Positions 44,995 through 53,753 are shown, counted from the first letter of the stretch. The stretch: DNA of 64,000 nt from Photobacterium frigidiphilum (GCF_003025615.1 NZ_PYMJ01000021.1:1-64000), one strand, 5' to 3'. A program made the numbers and translations. The notes: generated from the letters alone by a model not told the origin.

Positions 44995-46842
44995 ATGTCT
45001 TCCAGCAGTACCGCGGTTTGTGAGCCAACGCCCTTAGCGCCAAGTGAGAAAATCTTACAGGATGTGTTTGGCTATCAATCTTTCCGTATTGGTCAGCAAG
45101 AAGTCATAGAAGCCGTTATAGAAGGCCAAGATTGCTTGGTCATTATGCCTACGGGTGGCGGTAAGTCATTGTGTTACCAGATCCCCGCATTAATTATGCC
45201 CGGTATTACCGTGGTTATTTCACCGCTCATCTCATTAATGAAAGATCAAGTCGATCAGCTGAATGCCAATGGGGTGGCAGCGGCGTATATCAACTCAACC
45301 ATGTCGCGTGAAGAAGTGATGGAGACTTTCTTGGCAATGCGAGAGGGGGATTTGAAGTTAGTATACGTATCGCCTGAACGGGTGTTGATGCGTGATTTTA
45401 TCGAGCGATTGTATGAAATCCCGTTAAGCATGGTAGCCGTTGATGAAGCGCACTGCGTTTCTCAATGGGGGCATGATTTCCGTCCTGAATATGCTGCATT
45501 AGGCACTTTGAAACAACACTTTGAAAACTTGCCGATCATGGCATTGACGGCAACTGCCGATGATACCACCCGTAACGATATTACCAGTCGTCTTGGTCTT
45601 ACCAATCCTCATGACTATCTCGGTAGTTTTGATCGTCCTAATATCCGTTATACCTTACTTGAAAAGCATAAACCGATGACTCAGCTCACCCGTTATTTAA
45701 CCGGGGTACGTGGTCAATGCGGGATCGTGTATTGCAATAGTCGCAAACGAGTAGAGCAAATAGCGGAAAAATTGCGTGATAGTGGAGTACGAGCAGCGGC
45801 ATATCACGCAGGGCTCGATCATGATGAACGAGGGCGAGTACAAGAAAGTTTTCAGCGTGATGATATTCATATTGTGGTTGCCACCGTGGCCTTTGGCATG
45901 GGGATCAATAAACCTAACGTTCGCTTTGTTGTGCACTACGATATTCCGCGCAATATCGAGTCGTATTATCAAGAAACTGGGCGGGCGGGTCGTGATGGTT
46001 TACCTGCAGAAGCAGTTATGTTTTATGACCCATCAGACTTAGCTTGGTTACGTCGCTGCCTTGATGAAAAAGAAGACGGAGCACAAAAGCAAGTTGAGAG
46101 TCATAAGTTAAATGCAATGGGGGCATTTGCCGAAGCGCAAACATGCCGCCGTCAGGTTTTGCTGAATTACTTTGGCGAATACCGTGAAGAACCATGCGGT
46201 AACTGTGACATTTGTTTAGACCCGCCTAAGCGTTTTAATGCGATTGAAGTGGCACAGAAAGCTTTGTCGTGCGTATACCGTGTTAATCAAAGCTTTGGTG
46301 TGGGTTACGTAGTGGAGGTGCTGCGTGGTATGCAAAACCAACGGATACGCGAACATGGGCACGACAAGCTCACAACGTATGGGATTGGACGTGAACATAG
46401 CCATGAATATTGGGTAAGTATTTTACGTCAGCTGATCCACCGTGGATTTTTAACCCAGAATATTTTGCGCAGTTCAACCCTACAATTAACCGAAAAAGCG
46501 CGCTCAGTATTACGTGCTGAAATTGAGCTAGAGCTTGCGGTTCCTCGGCTTGATGTGGCAGCTCGTAGTGCGAAAAGCGATAAGATGGCAAATCGTCACT
46601 ATGATAAGAAGCTGTTTGCTAAATTACGTAAGTTACGTAAAGCCATTGCCGATGAAGAAGATTTACCACCTTATGTCGTGTTCAATGATGCAAGCTTAAT
46701 GGAAATGGCTGAAATTTTACCAACATCTCAAGGTGAAATGTTAGCGATTAATGGCGTTGGGCATCGCAAGTTAGAAAAATACGGCAGTGTTTTTTTAGGG
46801 GTGATTGAAGAGCATTTGATGGCTGGGATCAGTGAGCGATAA
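44995..46842 (+). CDS. recQ: ATP-dependent DNA helicase RecQ
   Basis: A 615-residue 3'-5' helicase for recombination and fork repair (E. coli 609). Motifs: Walker A MPTGGGKSLCYQ, DEAH box VAVDEAHCVSQWGHDFRPEY, SAT-like ALTATAD, FGMGINKPNVRFV and QETGRAGRDG. The RQC zinc site uses CRRQVLLNYFGE...PCGNCDIC, followed by the winged helix and a C-terminal HRDC domain (NDASLMEMAEILPTSQGEMLAINGVGHRKLEKYG). Single gene on the + strand. Confidence 0.96.
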   Translation: MSSSSTAVCEPTPLAPSEKILQDVFGYQSFRIGQQEVIEAVIEGQDCLVIMPTGGGKSLCYQIPALIMPGITVVISPLISLMKDQVDQLNANGVAAAYINSTMSREEVMETFLAMREGDLKLVYVSPERVLMRDFIERLYEIPLSMVAVDEAHCVSQWGHDFRPEYAALGTLKQHFENLPIMALTATADDTTRNDITSRLGLTNPHDYLGSFDRPNIRYTLLEKHKPMTQLTRYLTGVRGQCGIVYCNSRKRVEQIAEKLRDSGVRAAAYHAGLDHDERGRVQESFQRDDIHIVVATVAFGMGINKPNVRFVVHYDIPRNIESYYQETGRAGRDGLPAEAVMFYDPSDLAWLRRCLDEKEDGAQKQVESHKLNAMGAFAEAQTCRRQVLLNYFGEYREEPCGNCDICLDPPKRFNAIEVAQKALSCVYRVNQSFGVGYVVEVLRGMQNQRIREHGHDKLTTYGIGREHSHEYWVSILRQLIHRGFLTQNILRSSTLQLTEKARSVLRAEIELELAVPRLDVAARSAKSDKMANRHYDKKLFAKLRKLRKAIADEEDLPPYVVFNDASLMEMAEILPTSQGEMLAINGVGHRKLEKYGSVFLGVIEEHLMAGISER

Positions 46843-47173
46843 ACACGTCCTAATAACAGATAAAAAAATACCGGACTATCCGAGTCCGGTAAAAATGCGT
46901 TCAAAAAACATAAATGGTTTATGTATTGTTCGCTACAAAACAGCTTGCGTATTTGGTGAGAATATATATTTTCACCTGTTGCCAGATCACTGAAAATCGA
47001 CGGGACGCGTTCTTCAGCAGTGTTAGGCAACACACCTATAAAACCATGAATCTACATCGGTAGCTATAGCCTGATTATGGTTTGATACGCAAAGACACAG
47101 TTGGTTACAGGAAACTTACTCTCTGCGTATATATATACCCAAGTTACCTCAAAATGAAGTTAAAGGAATAATT
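46843..47173. other. Intergenic region after recQ
   Basis: 331 bases without a supportable gene. It holds a hairpin ACCGGACT / AGTCCGGT at 46870-46890 whose T-run is on the minus strand, an imperfect long inverted repeat around AAACCAT...ATGGTTT (47041-47083), and the segment TATACCCAAGTTACCTCAAA (47132-47151), which resembles a short motif I recall as recurrent in Vibrionaceae intergenic regions. Confidence 0.5.
46869..46891 (-). terminator. Hairpin with T-run on minus strand, after recQ
   Basis: ACCGGACT-ATCCG-AGTCCGGT, flanked by AAAAAAAT on its left and AAAAATG on its right, so the T-run is on the minus strand. It could end a minus-strand transcript from the 46900-47170 gap, or act weakly for recQ. 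Confidence 0.5.
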
Positions 47174-47509
47174 ATGACGGATTCAACGCCCTTATCAGAA
47201 CACCTCTTTGCGGTACGTGAGCTAGATTTAGCCCATGGTCACCTTTTACTTTCTGGTCCTGATTTCGATTTTGATTCTTTCTCTGACATCGCAGAGCAAT
47301 TACTGGTGTGTATTGATGCACGAGTGATAGAGAAAGAGCTGAATGCGGATTTACACGTGTGGATCATTGATTTTGAAGGTAGTCGTCTATTGTTAAAAGG
47401 AGAGCATTACGCCAGCGCACTGTGGATCGAAGCATTGTCATCGGCAGACAATGAGGCCTTAGCATTTATAGCAACACTCTTACCGCGTCAATCAGGGCAG
47501 CTGTGCTAA
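47174..47509 (+). CDS. Small acidic protein of unknown function (possibly DUF3630)
   Basis: A 111-residue acidic protein with an AAAGGAATAATT ribosome site. It has no signal sequence or membrane segment. The pattern of short hydrophobic strands (HLLLSGPDFDFDSF, LLVCIDARVIEKELNADLHVWIIDFEGSRLLLKGEHYASALWIE) looks like a compact alpha/beta domain conserved beside recQ in Vibrionaceae. I believe this is the family annotated DUF3630, but that is from memory. No function can be named. Confidence 0.7.
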   Translation: MTDSTPLSEHLFAVRELDLAHGHLLLSGPDFDFDSFSDIAEQLLVCIDARVIEKELNADLHVWIIDFEGSRLLLKGEHYASALWIEALSSADNEALAFIATLLPRQSGQLC

Positions 47510-47608
47510 TTTATCCACTAAAATCGGTAAAGTAATACGAATAACACAGGCAAACGATTGCTTGGTGTAATTCAATACTTCGAGGGTAGGCAAGAATATT
47601 GGTTAATG

Positions 47609-47614
47609 TATAAT
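47609..47614 (+). promoter_or_regulatory. -10-like element upstream of the preQ1 riboswitch
   Basis: A perfect TATAAT at 47609-47614, about 56 bases upstream of the riboswitch. No matching -35 hexamer is evident at 16-18 bases. Confidence 0.45.
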
Positions 47615-47664
47615 CGCCGCCTTCGGTCACTGCTGCATGGTATGAGAACCTGCTGACAGTGAAA

Positions 47665-47697
47665 TTTTGGGTTCCCTCTCCCCCAATGACAAAAAGG
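47665..47697 (+). promoter_or_regulatory. preQ1-I riboswitch controlling yhhQ
   Basis: Stem TTGGG / CCCAA enclosing a 10-base pyrimidine loop (TTCCCTCTCC), followed by an A-rich tail TGACAAAAAGG. This is the compact H-type pseudoknot of preQ1-I aptamers: the first stem, a 10-base loop as in the Thermoanaerobacter example, and a tail whose AGG can pair with CCT in the loop. That AGG is also the ribosome binding site, six bases before the yhhQ ATG, so ligand binding would hide it and stop translation. The downstream gene encodes a queuosine-precursor transporter, which is the expected target. Found by eye, not by covariance search. Confidence 0.85.
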
Positions 47698-47703
47698 TCT
47701 ACT

Positions 47704-48411
47704 ATGACTATATCTCAATTATCTTCAGTACCATCGTTTACCCTGCCACAACAACGTAAAGCCCTTTCTTTTCTGGTGCTATTTCACCTTGTGATCATTG
47801 CGTCGAGCAATTATCTGGTGCAGTTACCGTTTACTATTTTTGGCTTTCATACCACTTGGGGAGCGTTTACTTTTCCCTTTATTTTTCTTGCGACGGATCT
47901 GACTGTTCGTGTTTTTGGTGCCCCTATGGCACGGAAAATTATCTTTCGGGTAATGGCACCCTCTTTGGCGGTTTCTTATGTGCTATCGGTGTTGTTTTAT
48001 CAAGGCGAATATCAAGGGGTGGCACATCTAGGTGAATTTAATCTATTTGTTGCACGTATCGCGATTGCGAGTTTTATGGCGTATTTGCTTGGGCAGATTT
48101 TGGATGTTTCTGTTTTTAATCGCTTACGTCAAATGAAGCAATGGTGGATAGCACCAACGTGTTCCACTATTTTTGGTAATGCATTAGATACATTGGCGTT
48201 TTTTGCTATTGCATTTTATAACAGCCCAGATGCATTTATGGCTGCTAACTGGACTGAAATTGCGCTGGTGGATTACACCTTTAAGCTGATTATTAGCCTT
48301 GGGTTATTTGTACCTGTTTATGGCGTATTGCTGAACTATTTAATTAAACGTCTAACAACGGTTAATGTAACGGATAGTAGATTAGCGAATCCAAAGCTTA
48401 AAACACACTAA
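47704..48411 (+). CDS. yhhQ: Queuosine precursor transporter YhhQ
   Basis: A 235-residue inner-membrane protein with six or seven membrane segments, family COG1738/YhhQ, which imports the 7-deazaguanine precursors preQ0/preQ1 for queuosine in tRNA. Motifs: VQLPFTIFGFHTTWGAFTFPFIFLATDLTVRVFG and FGNALDTLAFFAIAFY. The start MTISQLSS is chosen because the riboswitch AGG ribosome site is six bases before it; the longer frame from 47659 would begin inside the riboswitch stem. Preceded by a preQ1-I riboswitch and followed by a terminator at 48429. Confidence 0.93.
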   Translation: MTISQLSSVPSFTLPQQRKALSFLVLFHLVIIASSNYLVQLPFTIFGFHTTWGAFTFPFIFLATDLTVRVFGAPMARKIIFRVMAPSLAVSYVLSVLFYQGEYQGVAHLGEFNLFVARIAIASFMAYLLGQILDVSVFNRLRQMKQWWIAPTCSTIFGNALDTLAFFAIAFYNSPDAFMAANWTEIALVDYTFKLIISLGLFVPVYGVLLNYLIKRLTTVNVTDSRLANPKLKTH

Positions 48412-48428
48412 CCGATAATATAGAATAT

Positions 48429-48457
48429 AAAAGCCGACTTTGAGTCGGCTTTTTTTA
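48429..48457 (+). terminator. yhhQ terminator
   Basis: AAAAGCCGACT-TTG-AGTCGGCTTTTTTT hairpin with T-run, 18 bases beyond the stop codon. Confidence 0.9.
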
Positions 48458-48479
48458 TACCATTTTTCTGAGCAAGGAA

Positions 48480-48929
48480 ATGAATTCAATGCAAGTACGA
48501 CAAGCCTCATTGGCAGAAGCCATAATAGTGTTGAATCAGATCAGTGAGTTTGACCACCCTGAAACAAAAGACAGTTTGATGCAGCGTCTTGCTGGGCATG
48601 CAAGCTTAATACTCGTTGCAGAGCATGAAGGTCGTTTGGTTGGAGTGAAAATTGGTTACCGCTTCTCTGATTCTACCTTCTATAGCTGGTTGGGTGGGGT
48701 TGCCCCTGCTGGTCGTCGAATGGGGATTGCTCAAGCCTTGTTAGATGCACAAGAAACATGGGCGATTGAGCAGGGTTATCAGGAAATTAAAGTTAAATCG
48801 CGAAATTGCTTTCCGTCTATGCTGATGTTACTTCTGAAAAATGCCTACACAATTGAAAATATTGAAAAAAAAGGCAGGGTTGCTGATTACCGAATCTATT
48901 TTTCAAAGTTGCTAACTAATAAAAAATAG
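48480..48929 (+). CDS. GNAT family N-acetyltransferase
   Basis: A 149-residue acetyl-CoA-dependent acetyltransferase fold. The acetyl-CoA loop is in SWLGGVAPAGRRMGIAQALLDAQETWAIEQG (R/Q-x-x-G-x-G/A pattern RRMGIA), preceded by the beta-strands LILVAEHEGRLVGVKIGY. The substrate is unknown. Two ATG codons nine bases apart could start it (48480 or 48489); AAGGAA is better spaced for the second. It precedes the RyhB locus on the same strand. Confidence 0.85.
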   Translation: MNSMQVRQASLAEAIIVLNQISEFDHPETKDSLMQRLAGHASLILVAEHEGRLVGVKIGYRFSDSTFYSWLGGVAPAGRRMGIAQALLDAQETWAIEQGYQEIKVKSRNCFPSMLMLLLKNAYTIENIEKKGRVADYRIYFSKLLTNKK

Positions 48930-48935
48930 TCTAAA

Positions 48936-48950
48936 TGAAAATAATTCTCA
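48936..48950. promoter_or_regulatory. Fur box 1 upstream of RyhB
   Basis: TGAAAATAATTCTCA matches the 15-base Fur consensus TGATAATNATTATCA at 12 of the 14 defined positions. It lies just upstream of the RyhB -35 element. Confidence 0.8.
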
Positions 48951-48958
48951 ATAAGTGC

Positions 48959-48986
48959 TTGCAACTCAAGTGAGAATGGTTATTAT
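48959..48986 (+). promoter_or_regulatory. RyhB promoter with overlapping Fur box 2
   Basis: -35 TTGCAA (48959-48964), 16-base spacer, -10 TATTAT (48981-48986). A second Fur-like sequence TGAGAATGGTTATTA (48971-48985) covers the spacer and -10, so iron-loaded Fur would block RNA polymerase. Confidence 0.7.
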
Positions 48987-48992
48987 TAGCAG

Positions 48993-49190
48993 GCTCTCAG
49001 GTGAGAGGGGAAACAAATAACCTCTTAGTTGAAGGCACGACATTGCTCACATTGCTTCCAGTGTACTTCGGCGACGGTTGAGTGTTTTTAGTGTAGGGCT
49101 AAAAACATGCAACACTTCTGCTGAGCGGCGACTACCTCCTGATTATCAGGTTTTCTTAACTTTAAGAGAAAAGGTAGCGTCGCTTTTTCT
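48993..49190 (+). ncRNA. ryhB: RyhB small RNA (iron-starvation regulator)
   Basis: The conserved RyhB core is present at 49032-49067 (AAGGCACGACATTGCTCACA and TTGCTTCCAGT), nearly identical to E. coli RyhB, where it pairs with sodB and other iron-protein mRNAs with Hfq. The RNA is about 200 bases, longer than the 90-base E. coli RNA but like the long RyhB of Vibrio. Upstream are two Fur boxes and a promoter; downstream is a hairpin (GCGAC-TACCT pairing with AGGTA-GTCGC) followed by TTTTT. Ends are estimates. Between the GNAT gene and convergent elbB. Confidence 0.92.
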
Positions 49191-49199
49191 TTTCTGGCG

Positions 49200-49850
49200 T
49201 TAAGCCAGCTGTACTAAATGCTTAACCAGCTTATTGATCCCACTTGCAGCCTCAGAAATACTTCCCGCTAACATGTAAGCTGGTGTTGTCAGTAGACGGC
49301 GCTTTTGATCTAATACAAAATCATCCACAGGGCAATCAATATGCTCACCACCCATCGCATTAAATGCTTTGGCGGTTTCAGGATCGGTTCCAATTGTTCC
49401 TTTTGCTCCTGGCCCATAGATCGCAGGGATCATGGTTGGTGCGATACATAAATACGCCGCAGGTTTTTCTTCTTGGGCAAAAGCTTGGCAAGCTTTTTTA
49501 ACATCAGGGTTGATCTCGCACTTAGCCCCTTTGATAGCAAAATTGGACAAGTTTTTTGCCGCTCCAAAGCCACCAGGGATCAATAGCGCATCATACTCAA
49601 TAGGCTTTAGGTTCACGAGGTCTTCAATGTTACCGCGAGCAATACGGGCAGCTTCGATCAACACATTACGTGTTTCTGTTGTTTCTTCACCTGTTAGGTG
49701 GTTAATCACATGGTATTGATCAATATTGGGGGCAAAACAATGCCAACTCGCCCCTTCTTGCTCAATTGCCAACAAGGCTAAAACGGTTTCATGTATTTCA
49801 GCGCCATCAAATACGCCAGAGCCGCTTAAAATAACTGCAATTTTCTTCAT
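49200..49850 (-). CDS. elbB: Isoprenoid biosynthesis glyoxalase ElbB
   Basis: A DJ-1/PfpI superfamily protein of 216 residues (E. coli ElbB 217), with glyoxalase activity reported for the E. coli enzyme. Motifs: VILSGSGVFDGAEIHETVL at the start, LLIPGGFGAAKNLSNFA in the middle, and the nucleophile elbow segment AAYLCIAPTMIPAIYG with the catalytic Cys. The ATG at 49850 is preceded by AAGGAAGCCAAA; the frame is open to 49871 but the extra seven residues are part of the ribosome site region. Convergent with RyhB. Confidence 0.93.
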   Translation of the reverse strand: MKKIAVILSGSGVFDGAEIHETVLALLAIEQEGASWHCFAPNIDQYHVINHLTGEETTETRNVLIEAARIARGNIEDLVNLKPIEYDALLIPGGFGAAKNLSNFAIKGAKCEINPDVKKACQAFAQEEKPAAYLCIAPTMIPAIYGPGAKGTIGTDPETAKAFNAMGGEHIDCPVDDFVLDQKRRLLTTPAYMLAGSISEAASGINKLVKHLVQLA

Positions 49851-49911
49851 TTTGGCTTCCTTCCTAGACAAAATAGACTGTTTTTACTTTAGCATATGGT
49901 TATTTTCGAGC

Positions 49912-50097
49912 GATCTGTTAACTTTTTCCACAATTAATGATCATTTTAAGATCTGGGATCGTTTTTTGCAGTTGAGATTAACTTGTTGATTTTACGTGGC
50001 TTTGTGGCGTTGTTTTGATTGTTGAAAAAGATTGATCAGATTTGTAAAATTAGATACTAACAAAGTTATCCACAGATTGTGGTGTGTAAGTGGAAAA
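49912..50097. other. GATC and DnaA-box cluster upstream of polA
   Basis: Five GATC sites (49912, 49939, 49950, 49957, 50034) in 126 bases, with a perfect DnaA box TTATCCACA (50066-50074) and two single-mismatch-type boxes, TTTTCCACA (49924-49932) and TTTTCCACT on the minus strand (50089-50097). The segment GATCTGTTAACTTTTT resembles the AT-rich 13-mers of oriC. It may regulate polA with the cell cycle, or bind DnaA/SeqA. A true replication origin is not expected here. Confidence 0.5.
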
Positions 50098-50236
50098 CAT
50101 CAGTTAACACTTGTCGTCTCTCATGGCATTCTAGTGTCTTACACCACAGTTTTTGATTTTTCAGTGTTGAGCATGCCAAAATCTGTGCGATGTGGCACTT
50201 TTTAATCTTTCATCTCCCGGATATAAGAATATCTCT

Positions 50237-53005
50237 ATGGCAACTATCCCAGAAAATCCACTCATCCTGATTGATGGATCGTCTTATCTTTATCGCGCTT
50301 ATCATGCCGCGCCTAATTTCACTAATTCAGATGGTGAACCAACAGGCGCAGTATATGGTGTGGTGAATATGCTACGCAGTTTATTACGTCAATTTTCGAC
50401 TGAACATATTGCAGTGATCTTCGATGCTAAAGGCAAGACATTCCGAGATGATATTTATCCGGAATATAAGGCAAATCGTCCGCCTATGCCTGATGATCTT
50501 CGAGGTCAGATTGAGCCATTACATGCTGTGATCAAAGCAATGGGCTTACCGCTGATCGCGATCTCAGGCGTTGAAGCGGATGATGTGATCGGAACATTGG
50601 CAACGCAGGCATCAAAAGCGGGTATGCCAGTACTGATTAGTACTGGTGATAAAGATATGGCACAGCTGGTTGATGAAAATGTCACGCTGATCAATACCAT
50701 GACTGATGTGGTTATGGGTCCTGCTGGGGTCGTAGAGAAATTTGGGATCGGCCCTGAGTTGATTATCGATTATCTCGCCCTGATGGGGGATAAAGTTGAT
50801 AATATTCCTGGAGTGCCGGGGGTCGGAGAAAAAACAGCAAAAGCATTGTTAACAGGTGTTGGTGGTCTTGATGCTATTTATGACAATTTAGACGCGATTC
50901 CTGCTCTTGGCTTTCGTGGCTCTAAAACGATGCCTAAAAAGCTGGCAGATAATAAAGAAGCGGCTTATATGTCGTATGAGCTTGCAACCATCAAATTGGA
51001 TGTAGAGCTAGACAGTGCACCGCATGAACTGTTGAAGACTGAACCTGACACTGATGAATTAACCAGTTTATTTGGTAAATTACAGTTCCGTCGTTGGTTA
51101 TCTGAAATGCTAGACGGTAGCGACGGTAAAATCGTGGCTGACGAGAAAGCGTCAGAGCCTGTAGAAAAGAAAGTGGTCGCACCGACGATTGATCGTAGCG
51201 GTTACGAAACTATTCTCGATGAAGTAAGCTTTAAAACGTGGCTCGATACGTTAACTGCAGCAGACGTTGTTGCTTTTGATACAGAAACTGACGGCCTTGA
51301 TTACATGACGGCTAACTTAGTCGGTGTATCATTTGCTGTCGAAGAAGGGAAAGCGGCTTATGTTCCCGTTGCGCATGATTATCTTGATGCGCCTGAACAG
51401 CTTGATCGTGATTGGGTACTTGCTCAACTAAAACCGCTACTTGAAGATCCAGCTCAAAATAAAGTCGGTCAAAACCTAAAATTTGATATGAGCATCTTGG
51501 CACGTTACGACATTAATATGCAGGGTATCAAATATGACACCATGCTTGAGTCATACGTATTCAATAGTGTGGTTGGCCGCCATGATATGGATAGCCTAGC
51601 ACTACGTTACCTAGAACATAAAAATATCAGTTTTGAAGAAGTTGCCGGTAAAGGTAAAAAGCAATTAACGTTTAATCAAATTGATTTAGATGTTGCTGGG
51701 CCTTATGCCGCTGAAGATGCTGATATTACGCTGCGCTTACATAATTTATTGATCGAAAAAGTTGAATCTGATGAGCAGCTAAAGTCTGTCTTTGAAGATA
51801 TTGAAATGCCGCTGGTGCCCGTACTATCTCGTATTGAGCGTACTGGTGTATTAATCGATAGCATGCTATTAAGTGCCCAATCGACAGAAATCGCTGCGCG
51901 CCTTGATGAATTAGAAACCAAAGCGTACGAGATTGCAGAACAAGAGTTTAACTTAAGTTCGCCGAAGCAGCTGCAAGCGATCCTATTTGAAAAGATGGGC
52001 CTACCGATTTTGAAGAAGACCCCGTCTGGTGCGCCTTCGACCAATGAAGAAGTACTTCAAGAACTGGCGTTAGATTACCCATTACCGAAGATACTTTTAG
52101 AATACCGCGGTTTGGCTAAGCTGAAATCCACCTATACTGATAAGTTACCTAAAATGGTGAACCCGTCGACTGGGCGAGTACATACTTCATACCATCAAGC
52201 GGTAACAGTAACGGGACGTTTATCTTCTAGCGATCCTAACTTACAGAATATTCCGGTCCGTAATGCTGAAGGGCGTCGTATTCGTCAGGCATTTATTGCC
52301 CCTACAGGCTATAAGATCCTTGCTGTCGATTACTCGCAAATCGAGTTACGTATTATGGCGCATTTATCGGGTGATAAAGCGTTATTAGAAGCCTTTAAAG
52401 AAGGTAAAGATATTCACGCAGCAACCGCAGCAGAGATCTTAGGTTTACCGATTGAATCAGTCACCACTGAACAACGTCGCCGTGCTAAAGCGATTAACTT
52501 TGGTTTGATTTATGGCATGAGTGCGTTTGGTCTTGCTAAGCAATTGGGTATGGGCCGTAATGAAGCACAAGACTATATGAATGTGTATTTTGAACGTTAC
52601 CCTGGCGTGTTGGAATATATGGAAAGCACCCGAGTTCATGCTAGTGAGCAAGGATATGTTGAAACCTTGTTTGGACGACGTCTGTATTTACCTGATATTA
52701 AATCTCGTAATGGTATTCGACGTAAAGCGGCAGAACGTGCAGCAATCAATGCTCCGATGCAAGGAACCGCGGCTGATATTATCAAACGTGCCATGGTATT
52801 GGTTGATGAGTGGGTTGAACAGCAAGAAACTGGGCGTGTTCGTCTATTAATGCAAGTACATGACGAACTTGTCTTTGAAGTACAAGAGTCTGAGTTGGAC
52901 GCGGTCTCTGCTGATGTACGTCGCTTAATGGAACTAGCGGCTGAATTAGATGTACCTCTGATTGCAGATACTGGAGCTGGTAACAACTGGGATGAGGCGC
53001 ACTAG
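50237..53005 (+). CDS. polA: DNA polymerase I
   Basis: A 922-residue Pol I (E. coli 928) with three domains. 5'-nuclease: [32 protein letters not shown] and [10 protein letters not shown]. 3'-5' exonuclease: [10 protein letters not shown] with both metal Asp/Glu and YAAEDADIT, so proofreading appears intact. Polymerase: motif [18 protein letters not shown], motif [25 protein letters not shown] and motif [14 protein letters not shown]. The start [16 protein letters not shown] matches the family; the longer frame from 50192 is less likely. Upstream is the GATC/DnaA-box cluster; downstream are a terminator and Spot 42. Confidence 0.96.
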   Translation: MATIPENPLILIDGSSYLYRAYHAAPNFTNSDGEPTGAVYGVVNMLRSLLRQFSTEHIAVIFDAKGKTFRDDIYPEYKANRPPMPDDLRGQIEPLHAVIKAMGLPLIAISGVEADDVIGTLATQASKAGMPVLISTGDKDMAQLVDENVTLINTMTDVVMGPAGVVEKFGIGPELIIDYLALMGDKVDNIPGVPGVGEKTAKALLTGVGGLDAIYDNLDAIPALGFRGSKTMPKKLADNKEAAYMSYELATIKLDVELDSAPHELLKTEPDTDELTSLFGKLQFRRWLSEMLDGSDGKIVADEKASEPVEKKVVAPTIDRSGYETILDEVSFKTWLDTLTAADVVAFDTETDGLDYMTANLVGVSFAVEEGKAAYVPVAHDYLDAPEQLDRDWVLAQLKPLLEDPAQNKVGQNLKFDMSILARYDINMQGIKYDTMLESYVFNSVVGRHDMDSLALRYLEHKNISFEEVAGKGKKQLTFNQIDLDVAGPYAAEDADITLRLHNLLIEKVESDEQLKSVFEDIEMPLVPVLSRIERTGVLIDSMLLSAQSTEIAARLDELETKAYEIAEQEFNLSSPKQLQAILFEKMGLPILKKTPSGAPSTNEEVLQELALDYPLPKILLEYRGLAKLKSTYTDKLPKMVNPSTGRVHTSYHQAVTVTGRLSSSDPNLQNIPVRNAEGRRIRQAFIAPTGYKILAVDYSQIELRIMAHLSGDKALLEAFKEGKDIHAATAAEILGLPIESVTTEQRRRAKAINFGLIYGMSAFGLAKQLGMGRNEAQDYMNVYFERYPGVLEYMESTRVHASEQGYVETLFGRRLYLPDIKSRNGIRRKAAERAAINAPMQGTAADIIKRAMVLVDEWVEQQETGRVRLLMQVHDELVFEVQESELDAVSADVRRLMELAAELDVPLIADTGAGNNWDEAH

Positions 53006-53042
53006 CGTTTTTAATCCCTTTTAATCATGATACAACGATGAG

Positions 53043-53070
53043 AGTCAGCCTAGTGCTGACTTTTTTTTTT
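53043..53070 (+). terminator. polA terminator
   Basis: AGTCAGC-CTAGT-GCTGACT hairpin followed by ten T, 38 bases after the polA stop codon. Confidence 0.92.
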
Positions 53071-53182
53071 ATGAGTAATTAGACGTTATTAAAAATCATT
53101 ATTAAAATTTAGTTACCAAATTATGAAAAAAAACTACAGTTTTCACTTTTCTTATCTGCTCAATTGATATACAGTTAATGAC

Positions 53183-53285
53183 GTAGGGTACAGAGGTAAG
53201 ATGTTCTATCTTTCAGACCTTTTGTTTCACGTTATTGGATTTGGCTGATTCAGCCGCCCTGGTCGATTGACCAGGGCGTTTTTTC
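53183..53285 (+). ncRNA. spf: Spot 42 small RNA
   Basis: The sequence from GTAGGGTACAGAGGTAAGAT through TTCTATCTTTCAGACC and TTTGGCTGA is almost identical to E. coli Spot 42, and it ends in the terminator CGCCCTGGTC-GATT-GACCAGGGCG plus T-run. Spot 42 is an Hfq-binding RNA repressed by cAMP-CRP that tunes carbon metabolism. It lies between polA and engB (yihA) as in E. coli. I do not see a convincing CRP site in front of it. Confidence 0.95.
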
Positions 53286-53565
53286 TTCTAAGCTACTATA
53301 AACCCTCATACCTTGTTTCTCATATTTTCAAATACCCCCATATTATTATTCTCTGACTATTGTTTCTTTTTTTACATTCATCGGCTGTACTAAAAATAAT
53401 CGAATGATCTAAAGTGAGCTATTATTTACACTAACTGTTAAAATTATCTTTTAAATTAAAGCGTTAAAATTAGTGGGCAAAAGCTGCTTTTATTTTTAGA
53501 ATTTGTAGTACGCACAATTTAGAGTAAATACTTTAAAAAAGATTTAGAGCAGGTATAATGAGCAC

Positions 53566-53664
53566 AGCTTCTTGTTCATATTTGTTATTGTTTACGGGCT
53601 TTATGCCTATGAACTTGCACATTCATGAAATAACCATCCTTTTCATTGAGGGTGGTTTTTTTTT
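53566..53664 (+). ncRNA. Candidate small RNA downstream of Spot 42
   Basis: A stand-alone transcription unit on the + strand: a perfect -10 TATAAT at 53554-53559, a possible -35 TTTAAA at 53532-53537, and about 100 bases later the terminator AACCATCC / GGGTGGTT followed by nine T. There is no ORF of note within it. From memory, a small RNA (VSsrna24) has been described at this place, between Spot 42 and engB, in Aliivibrio salmonicida; this unit is probably its counterpart. Ends are inferred. Confidence 0.65.
53632..53664 (+). terminator. Terminator of the candidate sRNA
   Basis: Eight-base-pair stem AACCATCC / GGGTGGTT (one G-U), 10-base loop, then nine T. Confidence 0.85.
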
Positions 53665-53730
53665 GCCTGTTTGTTCGTGTTGTAATTAAATTCCGAAATT
53701 AATATGTTTAAGCGATATTAATAGAACTTA

Positions 53731-53753
53731 ATTCTCATTGAGAATAATGATTA
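53731..53753. promoter_or_regulatory. Fur box upstream of an orphan transcript
   Basis: ATTCTCATTGAGAAT (53731-53745) is a perfect inverted repeat, overlapping TGAGAATAATGATTA (53739-53753), which matches 11 of 14 defined Fur-consensus positions. A possible promoter follows (TTGAGA, then TATAAA at 53763), and a terminator is at 53928. Confidence 0.65.

Noticed and set aside
49912-50097. Chromosomal replication origin
   Set aside because: The DnaA boxes and GATC sites are suggestive, but gidA, mioC and rnpA/rpmH-type origin neighbours are absent; reported only as a regulatory-cluster finding.
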